From CAZUZS01 sp964624795 (GTDB lineage Bacteria; Calditrichota; Calditrichia; RBG-13-44-9): a stretch of DNA of 32,436 nucleotides. The notes beneath the pieces were generated by a model, which had not been told where the DNA came from, did not search any database, and saw nothing but the letters and a program-made list of their open reading frames with translations. The stretch's first letter is position 1; each line of letters begins with the position of its first letter. Of the stretch, positions 18,577-25,105 are shown piece after piece. The stretch lies in the NCBI GenBank assembly GCA_964624795.1, contig CAZUZS010000061.1, positions 1 to 32,436 of the forward strand, written 5' to 3'. The translations under genes were made by a program, and so were the position numbers.

Positions 18577-18990
18577 ATGAAAATGAACGAAAAAATCAAA
18601 AAAAGCTACGGCGTATCGGAAATCAACCTGACCTCATTGGTGGATGTGTCACTCACGCTGGTCATCATCTTTATGGTATCGTATCCACTGGTCATGCAGT
18701 CCGGAATAAACGTTTCCACTCCATCGCTGCAGAAAGCGAAAACCGTGATGGAAGAGACCGAGCTGAAAGCCGAGATAGACCTGAAAGCAGACAGCACAAT
18801 CGAATTGAACGGAACTGCAATCAGCCCGCTTCAGCTCCCTGATTCACTGAAATCCATCATGCAGGCCAGCAAGGAAAAGTTGGTGCTGGTGAGCGCCGAT
18901 GACAGTGTCCTTCACGACCGGGTTGTTGCCATTCTGGACATGGCGAAACAATGCGGCGCGAAACAGCTATCCATAATCAAACATAAATAA
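18577..18990 (+). CDS. exbD: ExbD/TolR-family protein with intact proton-carrying aspartate
   Basis: 137 residues. A single N-terminal transmembrane helix contains the ExbD signature INLTSLVDVSLTLVIIFMV, with the essential aspartate at residue 23 (Asp25 in E. coli ExbD). A periplasmic domain follows, ending with the usual VLVSADDS-like strand and a final helix. The usual Pro before LVDV is Ser. GAGGAG lies about ten bases before the ATG. It is the first of two ExbD paralogues and the only one able to carry protons through the stator. Confidence 0.92.
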   Translation: MKMNEKIKKSYGVSEINLTSLVDVSLTLVIIFMVSYPLVMQSGINVSTPSLQKAKTVMEETELKAEIDLKADSTIELNGTAISPLQLPDSLKSIMQASKEKLVLVSADDSVLHDRVVAILDMAKQCGAKQLSIIKHK

Positions 18991-19006
18991 GCGGCAGGGA
19001 CGAGAA

Positions 19007-19411
19007 ATGGAAGAACCGATCAGCAAAATTGACATAACACCCCTGGTGGGCGTGGCGCTTATTCTGGTAATCGTTTTTATGGTAACTTCTCCGTTGATGA
19101 TGACGCCGGTGGATATGAACATCGATCTGCCGAAAGCAAAAACAGTGGAATCCAAATCGGAATCGAATATTACTATTACATATTCTTTTGACGGGAAACT
19201 GGCGCTGAACGACACGGAATTCCACAGGCTTGCTGAATTGAAAAACGATTTGCAGAAAAAATTGGTTGAACACCCCAATCGACTGGTGGTGATCCGGGCT
19301 GACAAAAATGTGACCCACCGGGTAGTCCTGGAACTTTTGACAGTCGCCAAAAAGGCGGGGGCCACCCGGATTGCCATTGCCACATTACAGCGCAACCGCG
19401 ACCAGGTTTAA
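19007..19411 (+). CDS. exbD: ExbD paralogue lacking the proton-carrying aspartate
   Basis: 134 residues with the same layout as its neighbour: transmembrane helix, then periplasmic domain with VVIRADKNV. The signature reads IDITPLVGVALILVIVFMV, so the aspartate that carries protons in ExbD/TolR is Gly15 (codon GGC). Otherwise the gene is intact, with only 16 bases to the gene before and 13 to the gene after. Stators normally hold a pair of ExbD helices inside the ExbB pentamer, so a heterodimer with one silent subunit is conceivable. A single-base assembly error (GAC to GGC) is the alternative. Confidence 0.88.
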   Translation: MEEPISKIDITPLVGVALILVIVFMVTSPLMMTPVDMNIDLPKAKTVESKSESNITITYSFDGKLALNDTEFHRLAELKNDLQKKLVEHPNRLVVIRADKNVTHRVVLELLTVAKKAGATRIAIATLQRNRDQV

Positions 19412-19424
19412 AAGGGAACCAATT

Positions 19425-20459
19425 ATGAACATCTTGAAAATCGGCAGGCAAATAAAAATTACGGACAGTGCACAATCCGGCAAATCGAAGCAGGCTTCCG
19501 GTTTTTACAGGAAATGGGCTTCCTTCATCGGGCAGGATAATTACCGGCTCGCCGGCGGTGTTGCTATTTCATTCATCCTGCACATCATTTTTATCGGCGG
19601 GTATTTCGGATTGGCAGACATCAGCAAGCCGGAGACACCGCCAATCCAGCAGATCAATTTTGTTGACCTGACGGAGGAACCACCAGCACCGCCGCCCCAA
19701 AAGCGTACAAAGCCAAAAACGCCGGTTCATTATGTGCAGCCTGAAAACGTAAACGCATCTCCGGAGCCAGGCGGGCAGACGGTCGCTTCCCGTGCGGCAT
19801 CCGGTTCGGACAGAATTTTCCTGGACATGCCACGCAAACAGGTTCCAATCAGCATCGACAATTCACAGGCAGTTGCTGAAAATGTTGTCAATCCGAATGC
19901 GCTTATCAAAATATCACCGGCGAAGGGCATTCAGCATGACAACTCAATAGCACGCCCCTCCCCAATCGATCTGAAAGCAGACAAAAAAATGCTGCTGGCT
20001 TCGAACGGCTCCCCGCAACAGGGAATTTCATTCGCATCCACAAATGCTCCCAAAATTCAGCTTACCGGCGGTAGTGCAAAATCACCGGTATCGAACGAAG
20101 GCATTGAGATAGACAACCGCCCGCCAAAAATCGATCTGAACACAGGAGATATTAAACAGAAAAAAACCGAGACCTTTATCACCGGGCCGCTGGCGAGCAG
20201 GGATATCCTTAAAAAGATAATTCCGCCCTTTCCGGCATGGGCCAAAAAACAGGGAGTGGGTGCCACAATCGCCCTGCGGTTCACGGTTATGGAAAATGGC
20301 AGCATTCGCGAAAATATCATCGTGGAAAGAACCAGCGGCTCCCGTGACTGGGATCGAATGGTCATCGACGCTCTGAAAAATTGGCAATTTGCTGCTTTGA
20401 ACAAAAACGGTGTCCGGTTAGACCAGACCGGCGTCATTACGTTTCAATTTGTTATTTAA
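19425..20459 (+). CDS. tonB: TonB-family energy transducer
   Basis: 344 residues. A cytoplasmic N-terminus of about 40 residues precedes a transmembrane helix (43-63) that keeps the TonB Ser49/His53 pair (Ser16/His20 in E. coli), required for coupling to ExbB/ExbD. A Pro-rich segment (EEPPAPPPQKRTKP) and a long low-complexity periplasmic linker follow. The C-terminal TonB domain (about 255-344) shows PPFPAWAKKQGV, FTVMENGSI and the final FQFVI strand. The ATG at 19425 with AAGGGA is preferred to an upstream TTG that overlaps exbD. It transmits motor movement to an outer-membrane partner. Candidates are the PorV-like or the following protein, or the TonB-dependent receptors at 25106-30086. Confidence 0.92.
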   Translation: MNILKIGRQIKITDSAQSGKSKQASGFYRKWASFIGQDNYRLAGGVAISFILHIIFIGGYFGLADISKPETPPIQQINFVDLTEEPPAPPPQKRTKPKTPVHYVQPENVNASPEPGGQTVASRAASGSDRIFLDMPRKQVPISIDNSQAVAENVVNPNALIKISPAKGIQHDNSIARPSPIDLKADKKMLLASNGSPQQGISFASTNAPKIQLTGGSAKSPVSNEGIEIDNRPPKIDLNTGDIKQKKTETFITGPLASRDILKKIIPPFPAWAKKQGVGATIALRFTVMENGSIRENIIVERTSGSRDWDRMVIDALKNWQFAALNKNGVRLDQTGVITFQFVI

Positions 20460-20483
20460 TTGAAAAATTTGAGGAAAATCGAA

Positions 20484-21323
20484 ATGAAAGCATTTCTAAT
20501 TTTTGCCCTGCTTGTTTTTTCAATGGGAATGGGTTTTGCCCAGGATTCCACCACTACCGGCAGGGCCATTGATGATGTGGTGGTAAAGGAAACCTACCAG
20601 GCAGAGTTAGAGGAAGAAAAACTGCCGGTTTATCTGAAAACGGATTTTTCTGACCTGATCCGCGTTCCGGATAACATCTCATGGGCGACCATAAAAAGCA
20701 CATCAGGAAATTCGAATATTTCGGGCGGGTGGGATTTCTTCCGGTTTAAACTGGCGCCGCCTGAAATCGCCAACATTCATCCGCAACCGGTGAAAGTTTT
20801 CCAGGTTAATTTTAAGGGTCTAATGAACTGGCGTCTGGACATCACAGAAAGCAACGGCGATCTCTTCCGCAGCATCAGCGGGGAAGGAAATCCGCCGGAA
20901 TCCATCCCCTGGGACGGGCTGGGAGATTCCGAAGCGCTGATGATGCCGGGACATGTGTATTCCTACAGTTTCACCGCGGTTGACAAAGCCGGAAACAAAC
21001 GAACCTTCCCAGGCCAGATGTTTTCGGTAAGCGCTGTCTTTTTCCGGGACAGCAGCAGCGTGCGGGTACGCGTTGCCGGCAGTCAGCTCTTTTCCGCCGA
21101 CGGGGGCGGGCTTCTGCCGCAGGCATCAAATTATGTCCGGGAGATAGCCGGGCTGTATCATTCCTATACGAAAAAGAACCGGTTGATGACAAATGGCGCC
21201 AATCCCTTTTCACGGGCGCTGGCAGAGCAGCTGGGAAGTGTAGTTCAGGCAACAGATAAAGATGAAATAATGCGCACTTCGAATGATAGCAGCAAAGACT
21301 GCTTGACAATTGTTATCGAATAA
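20484..21323 (+). CDS. secreted protein with FlgD-type domain and degenerate OmpA-like C-terminus
   Basis: 279 residues, not assigned to a named family. A signal peptide ends at GFAQ (about 19). Residues about 95-180 match a FlgD-type Ig domain (NWRLDITESNGDL, IPWDGLGD, then VYSYSFTAVDKAGN). The remainder (FSADGGGLLPQASNYVREIAGL, then SRALAEQLGSVV, then a final TIVIE strand) follows the pattern of an OmpA C-terminal domain but lacks the GHTD and NRR peptidoglycan-binding residues. It is the last gene of the cluster, 24 bases after tonB, with GAGG before its ATG. It may couple TonB movement to the envelope or the fibre (inference). Confidence 0.6.
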   Translation: MKAFLIFALLVFSMGMGFAQDSTTTGRAIDDVVVKETYQAELEEEKLPVYLKTDFSDLIRVPDNISWATIKSTSGNSNISGGWDFFRFKLAPPEIANIHPQPVKVFQVNFKGLMNWRLDITESNGDLFRSISGEGNPPESIPWDGLGDSEALMMPGHVYSYSFTAVDKAGNKRTFPGQMFSVSAVFFRDSSSVRVRVAGSQLFSADGGGLLPQASNYVREIAGLYHSYTKKNRLMTNGANPFSRALAEQLGSVVQATDKDEIMRTSNDSSKDCLTIVIE

Positions 21324-21514
21324 TCTTTAACCTCGCAGGAAAAATCTGTGCAATGGAAAAGAGTAAAAATGCCATTTCAGTAATTCGCCGGATCTAATTG
21401 TCAGATTGGCTTGTTATCCGCTTGTTTTCCGCGGCTGATTAAGAAATATAGCCTGAAGCCGATACTATTAGTGATGTAACGCGATATGTTTAACGAAAAC
21501 AAACGGGTAAAACA
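21324..21514. other. intergenic region before the sigma-54 activator
   Basis: 191 bases with no clear terminator. A GG-N10-GC pair within the TTGGCTTGTTATCCGC segment (about 21407-21422) is only a weak sigma-54 resemblance because the TT before GC is missing. Whether the activator has its own promoter is not visible. Confidence 0.3.
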
Positions 21515-22552
21515 GTGCCATTCAGTTTATACACAAATTCCAATGAGCCGGTTATTCATTTCAATAATCTTCTGGGTCATAGCTACAAGATGAAGCAACT
21601 GTTTGAAGAGATAAAAAAGATAGCACAAAGCCCCACCGCCACTGTTCTGATTTTAGGAGAGAGCGGCACCGGAAAGGAACTTGTGGCGCGCGCCATCCAC
21701 AATGCCGGAAAGAACTCCGCCCAACCGTTTGTCGAGATAAACTGCACTGCATTACCGGACAGCCTGCTTGAAACCGAGCTTTTCGGATACGAACCAGGCG
21801 CTTTCACGGATGCCCGGAAAACAAAAAGAGGCCTGCTGGAACTTGCTGACGGTGGCACTTTCTTTCTGGACGAAATCGGCGATCTAAATATTAATCTGCA
21901 AGCCAAATTGCTGAAAGTACTGGATGAAAGAGTTTTTCGCCGGATCGGCGGTGTCAAGAACATCAGCGTACGGCTGCGGATTATTGCAGCAACTAACCGT
22001 GACCTGTTCAAGATGGTTCAACAGGGGGTTTTCCGCGAAGATTTGTACTACCGTCTGAATGTTATTTCACTCCGGGTTCCGCCGTTGCGGGAACGAAACC
22101 TGGACATCCTGTTTTTGGCGGAGTTTTTCCTGCGGCAATTGTCCGCTGAAAACAGCAAGGAAATATCCGGCTTTTCGCCGGAGGCGAAAGAACTGCTTTT
22201 GAGCTATCCCTGGCCAGGTAATGTGCGAGAGCTGAAAAACGCAGTGGAACGCGTCGTCTTGCTCACCACCTCGAGGTTTATTACGCCACAGGATTTAAAG
22301 CTGGGAGAGGGCCATGTTGTTCAGAACTACCCGGCTCAAATTAAGAAAAACGAAAAAATCGAGATTCACATTCCCCCGGACGGGATTTCGCTTGAAGAAT
22401 TGGAAAAGACTGCCATCGTAAAGGCGTTAAAGATGGCAAACGGAAATAAAGCGCAGGCAGCCAGGTTGTTGCGAATCTCCCGGGAAAAATTGAAATACAA
22501 ACTCAAGAAACATAGAATCAGCCTTTACACTTCGGTGCAAGTCGAAGTGTGA
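21515..22552 (+). CDS. sigma-54-dependent transcriptional activator without receiver domain
   Basis: 345 residues, PspF-like architecture. Only about 17 residues precede the AAA+ domain. Walker A is GESGTGKE (48-55), Walker B FFLDEIGD (about 116-123), followed by an arginine-finger region FREDLYYRLN. The sigma-54-contacting loop reads GAFTDA (95-100) instead of the canonical GAFTGA, a natural variant I recall in many activators. A Fis-type helix-turn-helix lies at about 292-335 (GNKAQAARLLRISREKLKYKL). There is no sensor or phosphorylation domain, so activity must be controlled by expression or by a partner. The start is GTG with a weak ribosome site. It is the obvious candidate regulator of the sigma-54 promoter at 6312-6326. 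Confidence 0.92.
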   Translation: MPFSLYTNSNEPVIHFNNLLGHSYKMKQLFEEIKKIAQSPTATVLILGESGTGKELVARAIHNAGKNSAQPFVEINCTALPDSLLETELFGYEPGAFTDARKTKRGLLELADGGTFFLDEIGDLNINLQAKLLKVLDERVFRRIGGVKNISVRLRIIAATNRDLFKMVQQGVFREDLYYRLNVISLRVPPLRERNLDILFLAEFFLRQLSAENSKEISGFSPEAKELLLSYPWPGNVRELKNAVERVVLLTTSRFITPQDLKLGEGHVVQNYPAQIKKNEKIEIHIPPDGISLEELEKTAIVKALKMANGNKAQAARLLRISREKLKYKLKKHRISLYTSVQVEV

Positions 22553-22639
22553 ATGGGCAAGCCCCATCCGGCATCATAAAACTTAAAAAATCGACGGTTG
22601 GCTTTAACGGCATGCTCCGGGCATGTCGCAAAACAAAAC

Positions 22640-22663
22640 AGCCGGCCCAAAAGAAAGCCGGCT
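22640..22663 (-). terminator. rho-independent terminator for the 53-residue gene
   Basis: AGCCGGC-10 nt-GCCGGCT, followed on the minus strand by TGTTTTGTTTTG. The U-rich side is on the minus strand, 32 bases after the stop of the small gene. On the plus strand the tail is poorer in T, so it may be only weakly bidirectional for the activator gene. Confidence 0.65.
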
Positions 22664-22694
22664 ATTCAAAATGATTATATTTTGAGATAAGCGT

Positions 22695-22856
22695 TTATCT
22701 TGTATTTTTCCCATTTACCCTCACTGGCACCGGTACCGGCCGGGGTGAGAAATTTTTGCGGATTTTTTCAATCAACTTTCTCAGGCCGCCGGACAATACA
22801 AATACCACCATCAACGCATTCAGGGGGAGAACAATGTTTAGTGATTCAAGTGTCAT
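22695..22856 (-). CDS. small single-pass membrane protein, 53 residues
   Basis: Not recognised. The translation begins MTLESLNIVLPLNALMVVFV. Residues about 6-25 are a hydrophobic helix, followed by a basic segment (RKLIEKIRKNF), a PRPVPVPVRV Pro/Val repeat and a basic C-terminus, the layout of a one-helix inner-membrane protein with a cytoplasmic tail. AAGGAG lies about ten bases before the ATG, and a hairpin with a U-rich tail lies just after the stop, so the unit is complete. It is divergent from cysE. It could be a membrane-protein accessory subunit; nothing local identifies a partner. Confidence 0.65.
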   Translation of the reverse strand: MTLESLNIVLPLNALMVVFVLSGGLRKLIEKIRKNFSPRPVPVPVRVNGKNTR

Positions 22857-23019
22857 TTATTTGAGTCTCCTTATTTAATGTCTTTCCACATACTCAGTTA
22901 ATACCTCAAAGTTTCGGCAATTCAAATTTTTGCATTCACTTCCAGCCGAATATTGCGGGGGAACATTCATTTCTTGTTTGAAGTACAAAGTTGTTTTCAA
23001 AAAGGAGAAGGGGATTGGG

Positions 23020-23859
23020 ATGGCGATTGAATTTGCAGCAAAATTACTCAAAGCGCGCAATGCGCTCCCCTCTTTTTTTTCCGATGTGGAAAAAGTCCAT
23101 GAATTCGCGGACAACCTGATCCAACTGCTCTTTCCCCATTTTTCGGGGGACACGGAATATTTTAGCCCCGAAGAAATTGAAGGCCGACTCTGTTTGTTGG
23201 CAAGAGATCTGAAGAAAATCCTGCGCTCGCAGCAGAAAAAAGTTCCAGAAGATGTGGAGGAAATAACGGATCGGTTTTTTGCCAACATCCCCGCTATCTA
23301 CAAGAAGCTTTTATTGGACGCACAGGCTATCTACGAAGGGGACCCGGCGGCGGAAAGCGTGGATGAGGTCATTTCGGCTTATCCCGGTTTTTTTGCCATT
23401 TACACTTACCGGATTGCCCATGAGTTTTATTTGGAAAGCGTTCCGGTTCTCCCGCGCCTGTTTACAGAATACGCCCATTTTCGTACCGGCATCGATATTC
23501 ACCCGGGTGCGGAAATCGGAGAATCCTTTTTTATTGACCACGGGACAGGCATCGTCGTCGGCGAGAGTTCCATAATCGGCAATAACGTAAAGATCTACCA
23601 GGGCGTAACGCTGGGGGCACTGAGTGTGTCTAAGGATTTGGCGAAAACCAAGCGCCACCCGACTATCGAGGACAATGTGGTTATTTATTCCAGTGCTGTG
23701 ATTTTAGGCGGAAAGACGGTGATCGGCCACGACAGCATCATCGGGGGAAACGTGTGGCTTACCGACAGTGTCCCCCCGTACTCTATGGTTTATCACAAAA
23801 GCGAGATCAAAGTGCGTCCGAAAAACGGGAACAGTGATGCGATTAATTTCAACATTTAG
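23020..23859 (+). CDS. cysE: serine O-acetyltransferase
   Basis: 279 residues. Transfers acetyl from acetyl-CoA to L-serine, making O-acetylserine for cysteine synthesis. A helical N-terminal domain precedes a left-handed beta-helix of hexapeptide repeats (about 155-255: GIDIHPGAEIGESFFIDHGTG). The catalytic pair is Asp159 and His174. The protein ends in isoleucine (INFNI), the residue that in characterised enzymes inserts into the CysK active site. The ATG at 23020 is preceded by AAGGAGAAGGGG; an in-frame extension to 22930 has no ribosome site. It is followed by cysK in the same direction after 126 bases. Confidence 0.94.
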   Translation: MAIEFAAKLLKARNALPSFFSDVEKVHEFADNLIQLLFPHFSGDTEYFSPEEIEGRLCLLARDLKKILRSQQKKVPEDVEEITDRFFANIPAIYKKLLLDAQAIYEGDPAAESVDEVISAYPGFFAIYTYRIAHEFYLESVPVLPRLFTEYAHFRTGIDIHPGAEIGESFFIDHGTGIVVGESSIIGNNVKIYQGVTLGALSVSKDLAKTKRHPTIEDNVVIYSSAVILGGKTVIGHDSIIGGNVWLTDSVPPYSMVYHKSEIKVRPKNGNSDAINFNI

Positions 23860-23985
23860 TCGCCGGATATTCCCAATCGGTATTGCGCACGTAACCGCTT
23901 TTTTTTTCGAGACAGCATTTATTACATATTTGTTGGCAGTAATTATTGAGGATAATGAAATGGAGATTGCGAGGAGGATATTCTA

Positions 23986-24900
23986 ATGAAATACAATACA
24001 ATTTTGGAAGCCATCGGCCATACGCCGCATATCAAAATCAACCGGTTGTTCGATCCCGGTTACGAAGTGTGGATGAAGCTGGAACGGAGCAACCCGGCCG
24101 GCAGCATCAAGGACCGCATCGGGTTGTCCATGATCGAAGATGCCGAGCGCCGGGGAATTCTGAAAAGCGACAGCGTGATCATTGAGCCAACTTCCGGAAA
24201 TACCGGCGTAGGATTAGCAATGGTTGCCGCAGTGAAGAAATACAAGATAATCCTGGTAATGCCGGCTTCCATGTCGGTGGAGAGACGCAAGTTGATGGCT
24301 GCCTACGGCGCAAAATTCGAATTGACGCCGCCGGATCAGGGCATGAATGGCGCAATTGAACGCGCAAAACAGCTATTGCATGAGATTCCTAATTCATGGA
24401 TGCCCAACCAGTTTGAGAATGAAGCAAATCCCGCTGCTCACCGGAATTTCACCGCGCAGGAAATTATTCGGGATTTTCCGGAAGGGCTCGATGCCTTGAT
24501 CACCGGGGTGGGAACCGGCGGGCACATTACCGGCTGCGCAGAAGAGCTGAAGAAGAAATTTCCGGGAATAAAAGTTTTTGCGGTTGAGCCGGCCGCCTCA
24601 CCGGTCATCAGCGGGGGCAAACCGGGTTCGCACCCGATCCAGGGAATCGGGGCCGGCTTCATCCCCAAAATACTGCGAACCGAGCTGCTGGACGGCACAG
24701 TCCAGGTCACCAAAGATGAGGCATATAATTTTGCGGCGCGCTGTGCGAAGGAAGAAGGCATTCTGGTAGGTATCTCAACCGGTGCCGCCCTTGCCGCCGT
24801 CTCCAGGAAAATTGCCGATTTCCCGAAAGGAAGCCGCATTCTGACATTCTGCTACGATACGGGTGAACGCTATCTTTCGGTTGAGGGCCTGTTTGATTAA
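23986..24900 (+). CDS. cysK: cysteine synthase (O-acetylserine sulfhydrylase)
   Basis: 304 residues, fold-type II PLP enzyme replacing the acetyl group of O-acetylserine with sulfide. The PLP lysine is Lys42 in NPAGSIKDR. The substrate loop PTSGNTG, the phosphate-binding GTGGHITG, and the C-terminal GISTGAA and DTGERYLS segments are all present. Length matches CysK/CysM. GAGGAGG precedes the ATG. It lies directly downstream of cysE, so the two enzymes of the pathway are co-encoded and can form the bienzyme complex. No sulfate-reduction genes are nearby, consistent with a sulfide-using anaerobe (inference). Confidence 0.96.
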   Translation: MKYNTILEAIGHTPHIKINRLFDPGYEVWMKLERSNPAGSIKDRIGLSMIEDAERRGILKSDSVIIEPTSGNTGVGLAMVAAVKKYKIILVMPASMSVERRKLMAAYGAKFELTPPDQGMNGAIERAKQLLHEIPNSWMPNQFENEANPAAHRNFTAQEIIRDFPEGLDALITGVGTGGHITGCAEELKKKFPGIKVFAVEPAASPVISGGKPGSHPIQGIGAGFIPKILRTELLDGTVQVTKDEAYNFAARCAKEEGILVGISTGAALAAVSRKIADFPKGSRILTFCYDTGERYLSVEGLFD

Positions 24901-25029
24901 CTGACCTCAGCCCTGCGCGTCGCCTGGCTCTCCAAGTTTGATCGCAGGATAGAGTGCGGTTTGAGCACAAATCCGGCTGCAAAAATCAAGTTCAGTTTGG
25001 CAGCCATTAAATCACCAAACTCAGAACAT

Positions 25030-25080
25030 AAAAAAAGCGCTGTCCCGGACAGTTGAAAGCAGCATCATTCGAGACAGCGC
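25030..25080 (-). terminator. rho-independent terminator of the 25106-27406 receptor gene
   Basis: On the minus strand GCGCTGTC (25080-25073) pairs with GACAGCGC (25044-25037) across a 28-nt loop, followed directly by a run of seven or more T. It lies 26 bases past the receptor stop. The A/T tracts make it a poor terminator for the converging cysK transcript. Confidence 0.75.
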
Positions 25081-25105
25081 CAATGCAAAATACAGTGTGT
25101 CAAGT

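Noticed and set aside
21407..21422. Second sigma-54 promoter before the activator gene
   Set aside because: GG-N10-GC spacing is met, but the TT before GC and the CAC after GG are missing.
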